Shown here one piece after another: positions 9,881 to 23,985 of a stretch of DNA of 64,000 nucleotides. This DNA comes from Burhinus oedicnemus. Taxonomy: Eukaryota; Chordata; Aves; Charadriiformes; Burhinidae. Below the pieces are notes generated by a model. That model ran no database searches and was not told where the DNA came from. It saw nothing but the letters and a program-made list of their open reading frames with translations. Position 1 is the stretch's first letter. Each line of letters opens with the position of its first letter. Position numbers and translations under genes: made by a program. The stretch is taken from the NCBI GenBank assembly GCA_008921705.1, contig VFFE01008521.1:186001-250000 (forward strand), read 5' to 3'.

Positions 9881-12800
9881 CTCTTAAATATGGCAAGATC
9901 GCAAATTAAGCCAAGAGCGTCTGAGTTAAGTAGCGGTTAGGTGAGTTAGATCATGGTTAGATCAGGTGTTCACCAGAACAATAAAATAAGTTGCTTTCAG
10001 CTTTCATGACCTCATTTGAGTAAGAGCTACAGATCAGAGCATCTCTTTGTCGGTTGTGGAATTGGTGTGAAGAACAGACCTTTGTATTGTCAACTTGCAA
10101 AAGAAAGTAGGCAGAATATCTTAGGCTATTTTTCTCGGCTAAGTCACACCTTAGCATAGCTCCCCACAGATGATTTGTGCAGCCTTATTTGTAGATATCC
10201 ACAAACCCTTTATTCTTCTCAAAATCCCAGTTCCTATTAAAACATCCCACACAAAGACAATCAAAGCAGCAAATTTAAAGAGCTCAGAACTCTGTTTTTG
10301 CAGAATATTCTTTTTTTGCCATTTCTCAATTTGTTACCCTTTCTTTACATTCAAAAAACGCTTATTCACCTATACCAATGCCACTTACTGCCAAATAATT
10401 AAGCAGTTGGTGTGCCAGCACAGCACTTGGAAGGCACAGGTGCTTTGTGACATACCTAAGACAGCTTGAAGTCTCAGAATATTCTTTATTGTTTTTCAAA
10501 CAAGGAAAAGAAAACCTTGTCACAGAAAGAGCATTGAAAAGTAGGAAGAAGATTTTATTGAATATTTTTTACATTTTTGTGGGAGAAATCAGACTTAAAT
10601 TTTGGCAATATTTTGGACATTTTTTGTCAGTTCTAGGGAGAGAGAAAAATTGTCCAAAGGCAATTTCCCTTTCATTTGTGGATGTCTCTTCCCTCCACAA
10701 CTACAAATAGGCCACCTTCTTTAAGACCTGACTGCCCAGCATCCATTATGCAGACAGGGTCACAGCATATGTAGAAAAGTAATGGTAGGATAAAATTACT
10801 TTTGTTTCCTTTAATGCAATTTAGCAGCTGAAAAGTGTTAGTTTCCCCTCTCGAGATTCAGGCATCGGATCACAGATGCCTTCTGGGATCTAAGGCGTAT
10901 TTTTGATACAGGCTGAAATCGGTTCAGACATCTTAGAGAACTGCCAAGCTGTGAGAGCTGCAAGACCCTCTGCAGAGCAGAGCCATGAGAAGAAAGGTAA
11001 GATTGCTGGCAAAGGGGAGAGTGTTGACACAGGGATAATTAGCAGCTCAAGGGTTCTTGAAGAGAAAAACCAACCGGAAAAACATACAAAATCCTACAGA
11101 AACAAACCCAAGTAGCCTGAGGATGGCAGTTTAGCAATGTACGATGATCAGCCCGTTCCAAGTGGCGGCAGAAGTCAACCCTTCCCCTCTTCACTGAAGG
11201 CTGCTCAGCCAGCAGCGATTCCTTGGGTGCCTTATCAGGGGTGGTGAGAACATTAGCTTGTTAGCTCTACCTACACATTGTGTATATCGACCAATAAATC
11301 ATAAGTTTTACTCTCCTAAGCTGTGAAATCCTTTTTGCAGAGGCTTGGTACGTAGCAAAAGGCACCCAAATGAACTGACCCAGAGGGGGAAGGTTGCAAA
11401 ACAAGGGAGAACTATTCAGTACAGGCAGCACGTCCTCATGTATCACCCTTTGAGAATCAGTGCCTTACGAACCGAAGGAGTTGTTAGAAACAGTATGAAA
11501 ATGACTTCTGAATTTATATTCATCCTTTATTGCAAATTACTGAAAAAGGTGAGTTTCTGTGTCTCCTTGTAGCCTTGCCATACCCAGCCAGCAAAGGGTG
11601 TGAGCTAATTGTTAAATTCAGTTCAACAAGTTCCTCATTAGGGGGAAATTACCTGAGTTTGAAATCTGCTAATTTTCCAATCAGGGTGAGTGTTTGCACT
11701 TGTGATTTGGAAATAATTAACACATGGTATAACATCAAAACCTATGTAAAGGCTAATGGTAGAAGACTAATTTCATTGGCATGAAAATGGTGTGTTTGGT
11801 TCCCCAGAGCTCTATTACTATCCTTTCAGTATCGGTATCTGCTGTGTAGGGTGTTCTAGTATTTATTTAGATTGATTCTCTGCAGAGTTGTACTTTTTAA
11901 TGTTAATTTTGAAAAATTGGACCATTATTTTCCAGGGCTATGAGTAATTTTTTTATTTTGAAAGATGCTGTATATATTTCATCTTCTTTCTGTCTATACA
12001 GACTTTCCCAGAATTACTTGCTTCTATCATCTCTAAAAGGAGATCATAAACTGTCATTTCAGATTAGGGCTTTAGCCTGAGTTTTGCAAACTTTAAAATG
12101 CACATTCCCAGAAGAGTCATGTTGTGATCCTTAAGGGCATTCCTAGGAATGTGAATGCTCTGCAGTATTTAGAAAGAAAGGATATCCAGGTAGGACAATT
12201 AATTAAGAAAGCAGATGTGCACATGGAAGAAACAAAAACACAAACTAATTTTCTATCTTAAAGTTTCAGCTATTGATATAACCCTGATCATAACCACTTC
12301 TATGTATTATCACATAATATTAGCTGGTCTAAACCAGGTATTATTTCTGGTAAATGATGCTACCCTTGTAGCTTACAGCACGCCACTAGAACAACTCAGT
12401 GCATTAGTGACCTCTCACCACAAAACTTGCAAGGGAGAGGAGTGATTTAATCTCCAGTAGCTGTGTCAACTCCACCCATGGGTGTTGTTTGTCCCACTGG
12501 TGTGAGTATACTGTAGCTTATTGACAAGAAGGGAGGGACTTCACAGCTACAGACAAGGAGAAGAGCCCATTCCACGTGAGCAGGCAGCATGCAGCAGAGC
12601 ACATGTATATTATCCAGACTGATGTCTAGTCTACAAGCAGTCCTGTTTTGGCCACAGGCGCAGTGACACAGAGCGTGGTCCGGGAGCTCTGCTTGCCCAC
12701 CATTAGCATGTAGGACTTTTCATTGCCATTTGTCACCGCGTTGCCTTTAAACCCCTAAGCCCTCCAAGCACAGCCTCCCACGGAAAAGCAAGCCGGCAAG

Positions 12801-15800
12801 GGTAGGGCAGCTTTAAATGGTGTCTGATCTACCAAGGCTTTGTCGGCAGCATCCTTTAGGCGGAAAGGCTGCCCTGTGAATCCCTAGGAGGGAAATGTGG
12901 TTCTTTCTGCACAGCCCTGTCTTCTTGCACGTCCATGGATATCTATGGCAATTGTTTGCACTGAGATAGGAGTTGTTTCAGGTACACGTGAGTCAGCACT
13001 CGGGAATTCTCTTACTTGGAGATTAATATCTCCAACTTAGGGAACCTGTTTTGAACACTTCCAGTATCTTAATTGTTTTTTTCTTCTCAGTGCATTTTTG
13101 GGTGAATGTAAATAGACTTTGCATTTATTTCTTCATAGAAGCAGCATTTGTGATTCGTCTGCATGCCCACCAAGTAGCATTCACACCACTAGAAATGCTA
13201 CACACAGGTGGTGGGGATTTGCATTGTTACGCAAGCTGATGACAACTCCCTTTCTCGGTCAGTTTTGCTTTTTATAGCTTGTTGCTTACGATTACTGTTG
13301 CTTCTGAAATTCTGGACTGTGGTCCTCATATCCAGTTTTCTGTTGCTCTGTTTCTGTTCAACTGCCTGCTTTTGTTCTTGACATCAGCTGCTGCTACTTC
13401 TGTGCATCAGGAAAAATTGTTCACATCTGAATTGGTTGCTTTGGTTATAGGCAATATTTCCTACGTCAAATCCCCGGAGCTCTGAGAGCATCTTCTTTTC
13501 TCTCTCTCTCATATGGAGTATCCTCCCTTGCTGCTCATATGTAACGTGAAAAAGAGAGCATGAGCAAGTGAGCCTGAGGGGCTAATACATTAAAATTCAT
13601 GTTTTTGATTGGAGATGATTGTTTATTTTTCTGAAGCTATTTATTTTCCCTATGTGCCTTACATTTTACTTCCAAAAAGGATCAGATTTCAAGCTCTGGC
13701 CAAGTAACCCTTATTTCACAAGAAATACATTGGCCATTTCACTCTAGTTCTTACTGAGCAGCTGTTGTGTTACAAAAGACACACCTGGCAACTCAGGGAT
13801 AATTTTTTCTGCAATGCCAGCTGCCTTGGGAGTTGCTGAGGAACCTGCACTGCATGAGCAAGGAAAATCAAAGCCATTAGGTCATCTGCCAGACCGAGTC
13901 CTGCCCGTTGTCTGCCTGTGGATAATATTAAGGAGATAAAGCTCAACCAACTGTTTCTTTCTTCCTCTCTCATCCTTTTGGTTACGTGCTGCTTTCTACT
14001 AGGCAACCTCTTCTTTCATGCTCCCTCCTCCCTTTAAAATTCTCTTCTCAGAGGCCTAAAGATCGCAGCCTCCCACCCACAGACCGCCTAGGGAGAACGG
14101 GCCCTACCACTGAAATGGGAGATGTCTGACAAAGTCCCACAGCGAGATGCTACCTTGTTTGGCTGCCTGCTGAGGACCCAAGGCAGTTCTGAGCCCTCAG
14201 GTAAGTGGCTGTGAGATTACGATGGTCTTTGCTATCAGTAAAATTATGCATCAGAAAACCAGCCAGCTCCTGGAAGCTAGTATTGGTCTCTTAAATGTTA
14301 GTTGGTCTCTTACCAGCAAGTTGTGGATGTCAAATGTAAATTACTTTGGCACTCAGCAGTACTGAAGAAACCCCATGAAAAAATTATTAACTCTTGGTGA
14401 TTCTCCCAATGTGTGTGCACACACACAAACCCCTCCTATAATTTATTTTTAACCACTTGCACAGATTTAACTGAGTGACATGCAAAACTGGTATCAAAGT
14501 CATATGACACACATGTACACTAGGCTAAGCATGCCAAATGAAGTTTTTGGGGAGTTATTTATGTCCAATCCAACATAAAAACTATTTGACTACAATTTTT
14601 ACACCAATATTTCCAAATTACCATCGGGGCTATCAAGCCATTCTCTGTTTTTAATGTAAATTGACCTGTCGTTAAGCATTGGCCCACCAGACAGCATCCC
14701 TTTGAAGGCAACAGGCAGGCGCGTGCTTTGTGCTCATCCTCCAACTCCTGAGCACCCAACGCAGCTCATCGTATTACAAGGCAGCAAGCAACAGCAGCCG
14801 GGTGGCGTAAGAAACCAGCTCTCAGGTTGGCCTTGCTTCTGCCATGTGGTGCCCTCAGCTACAGCTTCTTCAGTAAAAATGAAATTAAATTTCTTCTTGT
14901 AATGATGGTAATGGGTTTTTGAATTGCTTTTGTAATGTTAAAGGAGAGATGATGCTAGTATTGTACCAACACCCCCATCATCATTTTTAGCCTGTCTCTC
15001 CCTCAAGGAAAAGAATGCTGATAAATGGAGAGAGATTAAAAGGATTTAATTTGGATTTATCATTCTTAATTTTCTAGACTTAAGCCCACCCTTTGAGGTG
15101 GCTCTTTTTGAGGAAGCGATCTGAATCCTTTATTAGTTTAATAGGATTTGGCTAATATTACTGACTGTATCCCACCCTTGAGCTGGATTTTCACTGATAG
15201 TCTAAACAGATTTGCCTGACACTAAGGCAAATCCTCTCTGTAAACACCTGTAGCTGTCTGAGACAAGACTTGCTACTGCTGCTTTCCCTCCATGTGAGTA
15301 AGCAACCTCTGTTGAAACCCTCTCCTAAGGAGAGGTAAGACAAGTGTGACTAAGTGTTCACTGGCTGTTCAGTTTTTCTTTAAAATCGTGTGATTAATTA
15401 CTTCCAAATTTTCTTACCTTCTGTTTGTATTCTTCTGCCACCTGAAGCTGGGTGAAGAACCCCTGTAACAGTGTTACACTAAAAAATTTGCGGTGAAAGA
15501 TGATTGGTAAAATTTGACGGATCATCATCTCCCTCATCTGAACTCCTGTATTCCCGGAAGGCTACAGGCTGACTCCTGGGAAATGTGCAACAGCTATCCC
15601 CATCCCTGAGCCACCTGAAGATTTTTCTCTCTTTTCCAATTATTGATAATCATAAAAAATGGCAAGCATGTGCAATGTGGTGTTCCTCCTGCCTCTTGCA
15701 TCTCTTTCTGTTTGTCCTGCATTGAGGGTAGCAGAACACCTGCATTTGTAGTCTAAACTGTCCTGTCTTTCACATACTTTTTAGCAGAGAACTGATATCC

Positions 15801-18674
15801 ATTTTGCTTTTCTAGGACACATCAAAGGAATTATTATGACAGATGTGAATTTTTTAAATTGTGAAAATAATTATCAAAAAAGTAAAACATTTCTCATGGG
15901 AAAAAAATGTTAAGCATCCCTCATGATGCTCTCAATGAGCAAAATGCCTCTTTTTTTTTTTTTTTTCCTGATGTGTAACATCTGCACTATTCTCACTGTG
16001 TGTCCCTCAGGCAAAGCCTGTTTGGTCTAGTCTCTGGTGGTTCTATACATCAGTAAGAACTAGATCAAGTTAACTTGATTATTTTTTGCAGCTAACATGT
16101 TTAGCTTTTTAAATTTGCGTGTGCAGAAGTGGCTAACAAAGCAAGGGATGGGGAGCTACCAGGGAAGTGTCAGTGAAGGAGGGGCAGTCGCCAAGGATAA
16201 CAGCAGTAATTCCCCAGCAGCCTCAGTCTCGGAGGTTCCAGCACACCGTCACTGGGATAGCAAAAGAAGCTGGAGTTCTTATTTGTGCCATGATGGGAAA
16301 TATAGTTCATCCCCATTTCATTTATTTTTATTCTACACTCTCTCTAGGGGCTTTAGTGCTGTAACTTGAGAAGGAACGTCATTCTGCTAATGAAGTCAAA
16401 ATAGCTGCATTTGAGATAATCCCCCACTCTGCTTAGAAAGGAAGAAAAAAAAAAAGGAATATGATAAAATAATTGTGTGTCACCCCCCTCCCTCTCCTGT
16501 TTCCACATTTCCTCACAGTTGAGGAATTGAATGTAGTGCCCACAGGGTAAGGCAGTTATTTGATTACAGAGTGACGGTAACAGCTGGATGCTCAGTGACT
16601 CCACCTAAGAATGAGTAGCTTCTAGAGGCTGAACCCACTGCCTCTTACCTTCTCCAGGAACCAGATTACCAGGAACTGCGGCGATACCAGCAGCCCGAAG
16701 CATCCAGTGTAATATCTGGGACACGCAGATATTCTGAAAAACAGAAACGCGAGGAATTCCTATACGTAGGCTTTGCAAGTCGTGATTTACCCATAGGCAG
16801 TCCTCAGTCAAGCATGCGGCAGTCACTAGATGGCACACTTAAACAACTCACTGCGCTTTCTTACCTTCCTCTACAGGTGCTGGGATGTAGCGGAGAGCTT
16901 TTCCCATGGGAGATAAGGGATTCTTGGATGCGCAGTCTCGTTCTGTGTAGATTGTATTTTTATTGCAGTTTCCTGCCCTCACTGGTGAACTTACAATTTA
17001 TTATTAGCAGACAAAGCTCAATTTCCTTGCCTTCAGTTATAGTTAAATTAGTCTTGCCGTCTTTAATTTTGGAAGACAACTCGTTTTGGCTGCTTTGAGG
17101 AATGTCTGCACAAAGTGGTATGAACCTGGCTTGTTGCTCCAGCAGCAGTCACACAGCTGCAAGGTTAGAAGCATTTGAGATTTATTTTAGGAGAAATAAT
17201 GCATAGCGTAGCCCCTCTTGGATAGTGTTTTGAATGAACAATATATCCCTTCTCTCATTTTACTTACACTCCCCAAAATACTCAGTAGAAGTCACTGTTG
17301 TTAGCACTGATACCAATAACATAAGCAGTAAGAATCAAAACTGGTTTACCTTTTAACCATCCCTGTAGAGGGAAAACATAAAACAAACCAGGTGATGGAT
17401 GGCAGTTTCAGTTGTTCTTGCTCAGAACCTACTGTATTAGTCCTGCCAGGGGAGCACTACTACTCCTTTACCACAAAGTACACCTTTGTGTTGCAAAAAT
17501 CATAAATGCAGTGAAGTTACTCCTATCACACCTTCAGCTCTGACTTACAGCCTTGCCAGCACGAGACCTTTTATGGTCTGTGAAGCTATATACACATATA
17601 GCTCTTGAACCCTGCCCTCCAGGTGGAGGCACTGGTGCGGGGACCTTGCTTCTCCAGCTTGTGTTGAAGTCCACTCCCTGCCTGGCACAAAGCAAATAAC
17701 TCCTTGAGGATGCGTTTTTGCTGCTTGTCAGGCTGGATGTGCCTAGGCTAATGTTTCAAATTGGATTAGCATTTGTGAAACAAATCTCCTAACCATGCTT
17801 CTAATGATGCCTTGGGCTGTCCAGGGGGCTGATCTCTGAGTGCAACCCCAGGATGCCTTTTGGGTGAAGCTCAAGGGAGAGAGATGTTCCAGGAGTGCAC
17901 CTAGCACTCCTCAGCTGCCAGCAGGCTTTCAACCCATGGGACCAGCCTAGAGCTAGGTCAAAATGTGAATAATGGAGATATCAAGTCCTCAAAACAAACC
18001 ATTGCACTGTACAGATTTAACCCTGTGGTGCCACACTACCTACCAAATGTATGTACATGGAGATATTGTTCCTGAAGCTTAACGTGAAATTTCCCCCAGT
18101 CTTCATTCGGGAGCAGTCCTTGAATTTGTCCCTCACCAATCTCTATGCTGTATGTTGTTTCCTTCAAATTAAAGTTTTTAGAGAATTTTGCCATCAAATA
18201 GTGAGAACGTGGCTACTGTGTTATACTTTTCTTTCCTCCTTTCTCTTTGCCCCTGTACAAAGTACCAGTCATGACTTTCCCAAGGATTTGTTCTTCTGCA
18301 GTGTTGATGCACTTGGTACCAGACACCGGAAAAATTCTGTTTCATACAGAGAAGTGCCATAACCCACTGCCTTACCCCATAGTCTGTGGTGCCTAGGGGC
18401 TGGGGCATTTTAAAGCCATGCTGCAATTTGCCATCTCGCAGGATTCAGTCATACAGCATAGCTGTTTTCAACCTTGCTGTTTTTCACCTCATCATTCTGG
18501 TTTGGAATAGGGTGTATAAAATCCAAGCTCAATGTGCCCTCTAGTGAGAGCCCATTCCTTCCTTCTTCTGGTTAAAGAGGCGCTGTCAGAATTTAATGTC
18601 CTAGTTTATTCTCCCTGTAAAAATGGCTAGTGAGAGCCTGCTGATGCCACTTACTAGTGGAAAAAAATTCTTTG
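9881..18674. other. Intergenic, nothing recognised
   Basis: About 8.8 kb with scattered homopolymer T tracts (for example 15950-15966) and AT-rich single-copy-looking DNA. I searched the open frames for splice-framed exons and protein motifs and found none that I could support. Confidence 0.45.
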
Positions 18675-18866
18675 CCCCTTCACAGCAACCCCTTGTGTTA
18701 GATAGCAATACTATCTAGTGATGCATGTTATCTATCTCCATTTTAGCTGGTGGTATGTGGTAATTTCAGGCCTTGAAGTCTTACTACGTGGCAAGAAGAA
18801 ATGAAGCAGGGGCAGAGGGAGAGCCAGGACTAGCGCTCACACCTGCAACCTTTTCTCACTGCATCG
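18675..18866 (-). repeat. MIR-type (CORE-SINE) fossil
   Basis: Blocks in reverse-MIR order: TTCACAGCAACCCC, TATCTATCTCCATTTTA, then an ACTACGTGGCA block, GCAGGGGCAGAGGGAGAGCC, AGGACTAGCGCTCACACCTG and CACTGCATCG. The order and spacing match a minus-strand MIR, but the ACTGAGGCA core is eroded, so confidence is lower than for the copy at 9.7 kb. Confidence 0.6.
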
Positions 18867-18964
18867 TTTTTCCTTGGGCACCTTCTACTATGCCAAAAGA
18901 CTGCAAGGTTTGAAAACATACGGGAGTTATTTGTATCAACGCATACAGTACATAGGTGCAACTA

Positions 18965-19044
18965 ACAGGCTACTCAGCTGAATATTACTTGAGTATTAAC
19001 TTTTACATAAGTACTTTAGTACAGGCTACTCAGCTAAGTATTAC
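18965..19044 (+). repeat. Spaced direct repeat, 24-bp units, 56-bp period
   Basis: The 24-base unit at 18965-18988 recurs at 19021-19044 with 22 of 24 identical positions (core ACAGGCTACTCAGCT). It is probably a small local duplication. No feature explains it. Confidence 0.7.
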
Positions 19045-19182
19045 AAGTGTTACTGGGCAGGCAGCTGTTGGTCAGGAAGGGAAGTTTTCATTTCCATGGC
19101 TCTTTGGGGAGGATCGTGATCCCTTGTCCACCCAAGCTGCTGTCTGCTGAGTCTCTGCCTTCTTTCTGAGGGTGTTGCATCT

Positions 19183-19197
19183 CCCCCCCCCCCCCCC
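19183..19197 (+). repeat. Poly-C tract, 15 bases
   Basis: An uninterrupted run of 15 cytosines, on the other strand a G15 tract. It is a simple repeat and a likely site of length variation or sequencing error. Confidence 0.9.
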
Positions 19198-22100
19198 AAG
19201 TATTTTCCAGCTAACTATTACTGCCTCTACAATTTCACTTCTGCCTGTGTGCTTACTTTCACATGGGTTTAGTTTACACTCTTTCTTGCAGCTGGACAAC
19301 AACTTTCTAAGCAAAACTCAGCCAAGGCGTCACAGCTGTGCCACCACAAAAGCAAGCCTTGGGTCACAGGTAGCTGAACATCTGGGCTGCTGTTTAGCGT
19401 TTTGAAAGTTAGCTGCACATTCCCATCAGAACAAAGGTAAAGGCGTAATGTTGCACTCTGTCATGACACCTAGACTTGTGTCATACTGATTGTTAACACT
19501 GAGGTTTTTTAATTATGATTAGGGCAGGTTAGACTACTAGCTCTTTGGATATTTTGGTTCTGTCATGAAGAAGTTCAGGCTAGACAGCTCATAATAACAC
19601 CAGCAACAGAGTCCTTGAACTAGCCGTTGATTATATGACAGAAACTCTTTCAGATAAACACACTGGTTTTGATTTCTGCAAAAATCTTCTAGTGACAGAA
19701 AATGTCCCACAGGCTCAGATAGATTGTCCCGGTGGTTGCTTTAACACCTTAAGAAGGACCAAGGGCACCAGAAGGCTTTCAGGGAGACATGCTGGTTTTG
19801 AAATAGGCTGTAAAGGATCTGAACAACAGATTTTGTGGTGGAGTCTTTTGTAGAGAACAAAGAGAATATTAGAATCCACCTTTTGAAAGTTCAGACATAC
19901 AGGAAGACCAAGCTTTTTGGATAGCAGAGCAGAAAAGCCCCCAGGTATCTGATAATGAAAAGAAGCACTTACTTATCAGAAGCCACACATACGGAGAATG
20001 AAGAATGTCATCTTGGTGGGGCAGCTAGAAAAAAACCTCTTTGATTTGCCGGTTAATCAGAATGTACTGCAGAGAAATCAATATAAGGATAATCCCATTT
20101 GCTATTTATTTCTGGCTCATATTTTCCCAGGCTTTGAAATGTGCATTTCATCAGTCATCTACTCTGGAGAGGAGCGGCATGAATTTCAACAGTTCTGCTA
20201 TTTTTGCCTGCAAAATATTCAAAATTGTTTCTGCAGAAGCTATGGGCAGCAGTGGGGGACATTTATTTAAAGAAATTTGGAACAATGGATAACTAGTGAT
20301 TAAAATAAAAATGGAAATTACATCTAGATGCAGGAGGCAAATGAGTATTGCATTTACAATACTTTGGCATTTTGCATGTATGAACTATTCCTGAGTAGTT
20401 GCATTTTGGAAATTTTGAAGCCTGGTTGTCTTTTGAAGCCTATGAAAAATGCAGATTCAAGCTCCTCATTTTATGCTAATGTAAAGAGGTGCAGGAGAAT
20501 ACCAGTTTGTTGAAACAAGGGAATTAGCATGTGAATGGGGTGTATGGGACTTCTCCCTCTTGAAAAGGCAGCTTTCAAAGCAGAAACTAGGACTTAAATC
20601 TCACGCTGTGATTCTTCTCTTTTCATATCCCCAAATCATGTTACTTGTAGCGCATTAACAGCCTTTGAGCCTGTACCCCATCAGGCTACAGGTGCTGTCA
20701 TTTTAACTAATAGCCATAATCTACAAATCTAACCATCAATGACCCAACTTGTTTTTTCTCTCCACTTCCTAATTGTTCTTTTGGATCTCAGTTTCAGTTC
20801 TCAGGACTGATGGTTATAAAAATACTTACAAAGTAAGAATCTGACTGGGAGACCAGCCTGGACTCCCTCCTTTCTCGTCAAATCCTTTCTTTCAGAGGAC
20901 TGCATTGTCAGCCTTGCCAGAGAGGTTTGCCTTCAGGGCTGATGTATTCCTTGCGAAGAAAACAAGTTTGCAGCAGTATGTTGCTGAGTAAGCTAGATTG
21001 CAGTGACACAGGAGAATTAGTGCCTACTGAAGGGAAGAGACTTACGGAGATAGTTTCAGGAATGCTTCCAGCACAAGCGGCCATCCAGATGTCTAAAACC
21101 CGACAGCTCAAACCACCTAGTCACATACTGTAACATGTCAAGCCACCTTCAGCACAGACTATGACATTCTTCGCTCACATGAGATAAAAACTCAGGAATC
21201 TCTGCTGTGAATGCACTTCCCTAGTGAAAGCAAATTTTTGCCTTGTGAGCTCCTCTGCCCCCTCTCCCCCACCACCATCCCCCCGAATTAGCCATGGTAA
21301 CCTGCACTGCGTTCAAACATCTGCTTGCATTTCTGCGACGGCGTGCGTGTTTGCTCTCCTTCATTGCATTTTATTTGCCTTTGATTAATGATTAAAGCAA
21401 ACCAAAACCGTTGTAGCTGGTTTTAAGTGCCACCTTTAGCAGAGAATGGAGCTTGCAGTAAGTCTGCTCTGCTGGCAGGACTGCTCCTGCCTCTGCCAGC
21501 ACCAGAGCTGGGCCACTAGGAGGTACAGAGCTCTCCAGCCGATTCCTGCAAATGTGACTTGAGATGATGCTCTCTGCCCCACCCAGCCTGCTTTTATCTG
21601 TGAATACACTCACATAATTTTGAAAACAACATTTTATTTGACAATAACGTGGAGATTTTTCAGTTTTAGCCCGCTTATTTGTTTGAGGTAATCATGGTAG
21701 TCTTCTTATGAAGGAACGCTAGTTGAGCTTTGTAGCAACTGGTTGTTCTGCTGCAATACCGGAGAGTGGTGGCTAAAATCCACTTCTGCTGCACTGCTGG
21801 TTGGAAAGGTGGCAGGAGGTGCAGTAATATTATGCAGCTTTAAAGGTTATAAAGCTCTCCTTTCTCCTGGCAATGATGATGTTTGCCTTTCTGACTAAAC
21901 GACTTTTTGATGCAATAGCTGCTTTGCTGCATAGGGGGAATGTAAGTCACTCAATAAAACAAGTGTTTGCAGTCGTAAAATGACAAAGGTTGTTTGGTTT
22001 TGTTTGTTTTTAAAATGGATGTGTACTTGTCTTGATTGCCCTACTGGGCAACAAAAGTTTTCTCATCAGTTCAGTGAAAATCTTGATTGGTACAGGACTG

Positions 22101-23402
22101 TTGTTGTTTCTGACTTGCAATGAAAGGTAGTGTCTCCCATGAGGATTTATCATAAGACACCTGTAATCTTCTCAAGAGAAGGCAATTTAGGTGGTAGCTG
22201 GTGGGAGAATACACGCCACTTTTTAGTTCAAGTCGCCCTGACTGTTCTTTGAAACCAGTAACTGGTGTCAAGTTCCTCAATCCTTTACGTTGTGCTGATT
22301 TAAATGAAGTCCCACCTGATGTCTGAATCAGAAAGCTACTGCTATAGTTACAGTCAGGCCATGTTTGAAGACAAGATACTTTAATATGGCTGAACAAATC
22401 TCATACTGAAAGGATTGGCTCTAATATTACCCTGGTTCCTTCGCAGCTCTGGAAAGGATCTGTAACCTCTTTGCTGTTTTGGTGAGGAGCGGGGAAGTAG
22501 GAGCACTTCTCTGATGCTGCGGATTTACCTCCCTAAGCTGGCACAGCCTGACGTTGGGTTTGTGCCCTCAGCGGGGCAAGGAGGCATACCCGGGAAAGGC
22601 AGAGGGGAGGTGGGACAGCCACTGGCTGCGGCTCAGGTGCTTGTGGCCAAGTGTGAGCCTGATACAGCCACAGGCACCAGCTCTACTTTTCACTTGTTAG
22701 ACCAAGAGGCTCAAAGTTAGGAACTGCAAAGTCCAGCCGTTTGCAGACAGCACTCCATGACAACTCGGAACTGGCTTATCTAGAGCCGTTAACTGCTGGG
22801 CGCCCTTTGATTCTTAAGGCTGAGCATTAGCAAAGCAGCCAAGTGACTTTTGGCTGGGGCCAGGATGCAGATTCTTCCTCAGAGCTGTGTCACCTTCCTA
22901 CCTTCCTTGAAATTGTTTACCAAGAGATGTCTTAAGCTATTTTTCCATATAATTCATATTATTCTTAGGAGCTTCTTTTGGTTGTTCAGTGTGGCAAGGC
23001 AGAATACCGTACTATATTGAGCTGAATGTTTTAAGTGCACTTTTCTCCCACATCCTGCAAGTGTACATGCTTATATAGATGTGCCTCACATTTGGTTTTG
23101 TCTCTATGTGAACCTACATCAAATCATAAAGATTGAGTGGAATGTGTATATTTTACCAAAAAGAGAAAGAAGCTTCTGTGATATCAGTATATATGGCCAG
23201 GAGATGTTTTGGCAAAACATTTTAATAAAAAGTATTTGTCAAAAATTGAGACGTTGAAGGAAATACACTAATTTTAAACAAATGCCTTGGTGGAGGAAAT
23301 GGGCTGAGACAATAAATAAATATGGGAACATTTACAAAAAAGTTTCTCAATGTTAACGCTGAGTAACAATAAATATGAAAATCAACTTCATAATTCGTAT
23401 TC

Positions 23403-23985
23403 TATAATCACAGGATCACAGACAGGTTGATGTTGGAAGGGACCTCTGGAGGTCATCTGGTTCAACTCCCCTGCTCAAGTGGAGCCACCTAGAGCTAGTT
23501 GCTCAAGACTACGTCCAGTCATCTTTGAATATCTCCAAGGAGGGAGACTCCACAACCTCCCTGGGCAATCTGTGACAGGGCTTGGTCACCCTTACAGTGA
23601 AAAACTTTTTCCTGATGTTCAGAGGGAGCCTACTGTGTTTCAGTCTGTGCCCATGGCCTCTGGTCCTGTCACTGGGCACCACTGAAGAGAGCCTGGTTCC
23701 ATCCTCTGCACACCCTCCCTTCAGGTGTTTATATATGTTGATGAGATTCCCCTGAGCCTTCTCTTCTCCAGGCTGAACAGTCCCAGCTCTCTCAGCCTGT
23801 CCTCATAGGACAGATGCTCCAGTTCCTTGATCATCCTCATGGCCCTTTGTTGGACTTCCTCCAGTATGTCCATGTCTCTCTTGTACTGGGGAGCCCAAAA
23901 CAGGATACAATACTTCAGGTGTGGCCACAGCAGTGCTGAATACAGGGGGAGGATCACCTCCCTTGACCTACTTGCAACGCTGGCA
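23403..23985 (-). mobile_element. CR1 LINE 3' fragment, about 0.58 kb
   Basis: The 3' end is at the left, with degenerate octamers (TATAATCA CAGGATCACAGA), then GTTGGAAGGGACCTCTGGAGG. The ORF2 carboxyl region reads minus strand with [22 protein letters not shown] and [25 protein letters not shown]. The coding frame is lost before the normal RTRGNG and RLPREV blocks, and the stop is displaced. The 5' truncation is near 23985. Confidence 0.9.
23721..23985 (-). pseudogene. CR1 ORF2 C-terminal fragment
   Basis: About 85 residues of CR1 ORF2 carboxyl region are readable on the minus strand: [16 protein letters not shown], then [34 protein letters not shown], and after that the frame stops. It is the remnant of the element described at the same place, with no independent start and no expected product. 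Confidence 0.85.

Larger units (their letters stand above)
18867..23400. other. Intergenic, no gene recognised
   Basis: Apart from the short direct repeat and the poly-C tract, there is no supported gene, RNA or mobile element. Around 22500-22720 GC rises in a short stretch without any coding signature. Confidence 0.4.
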
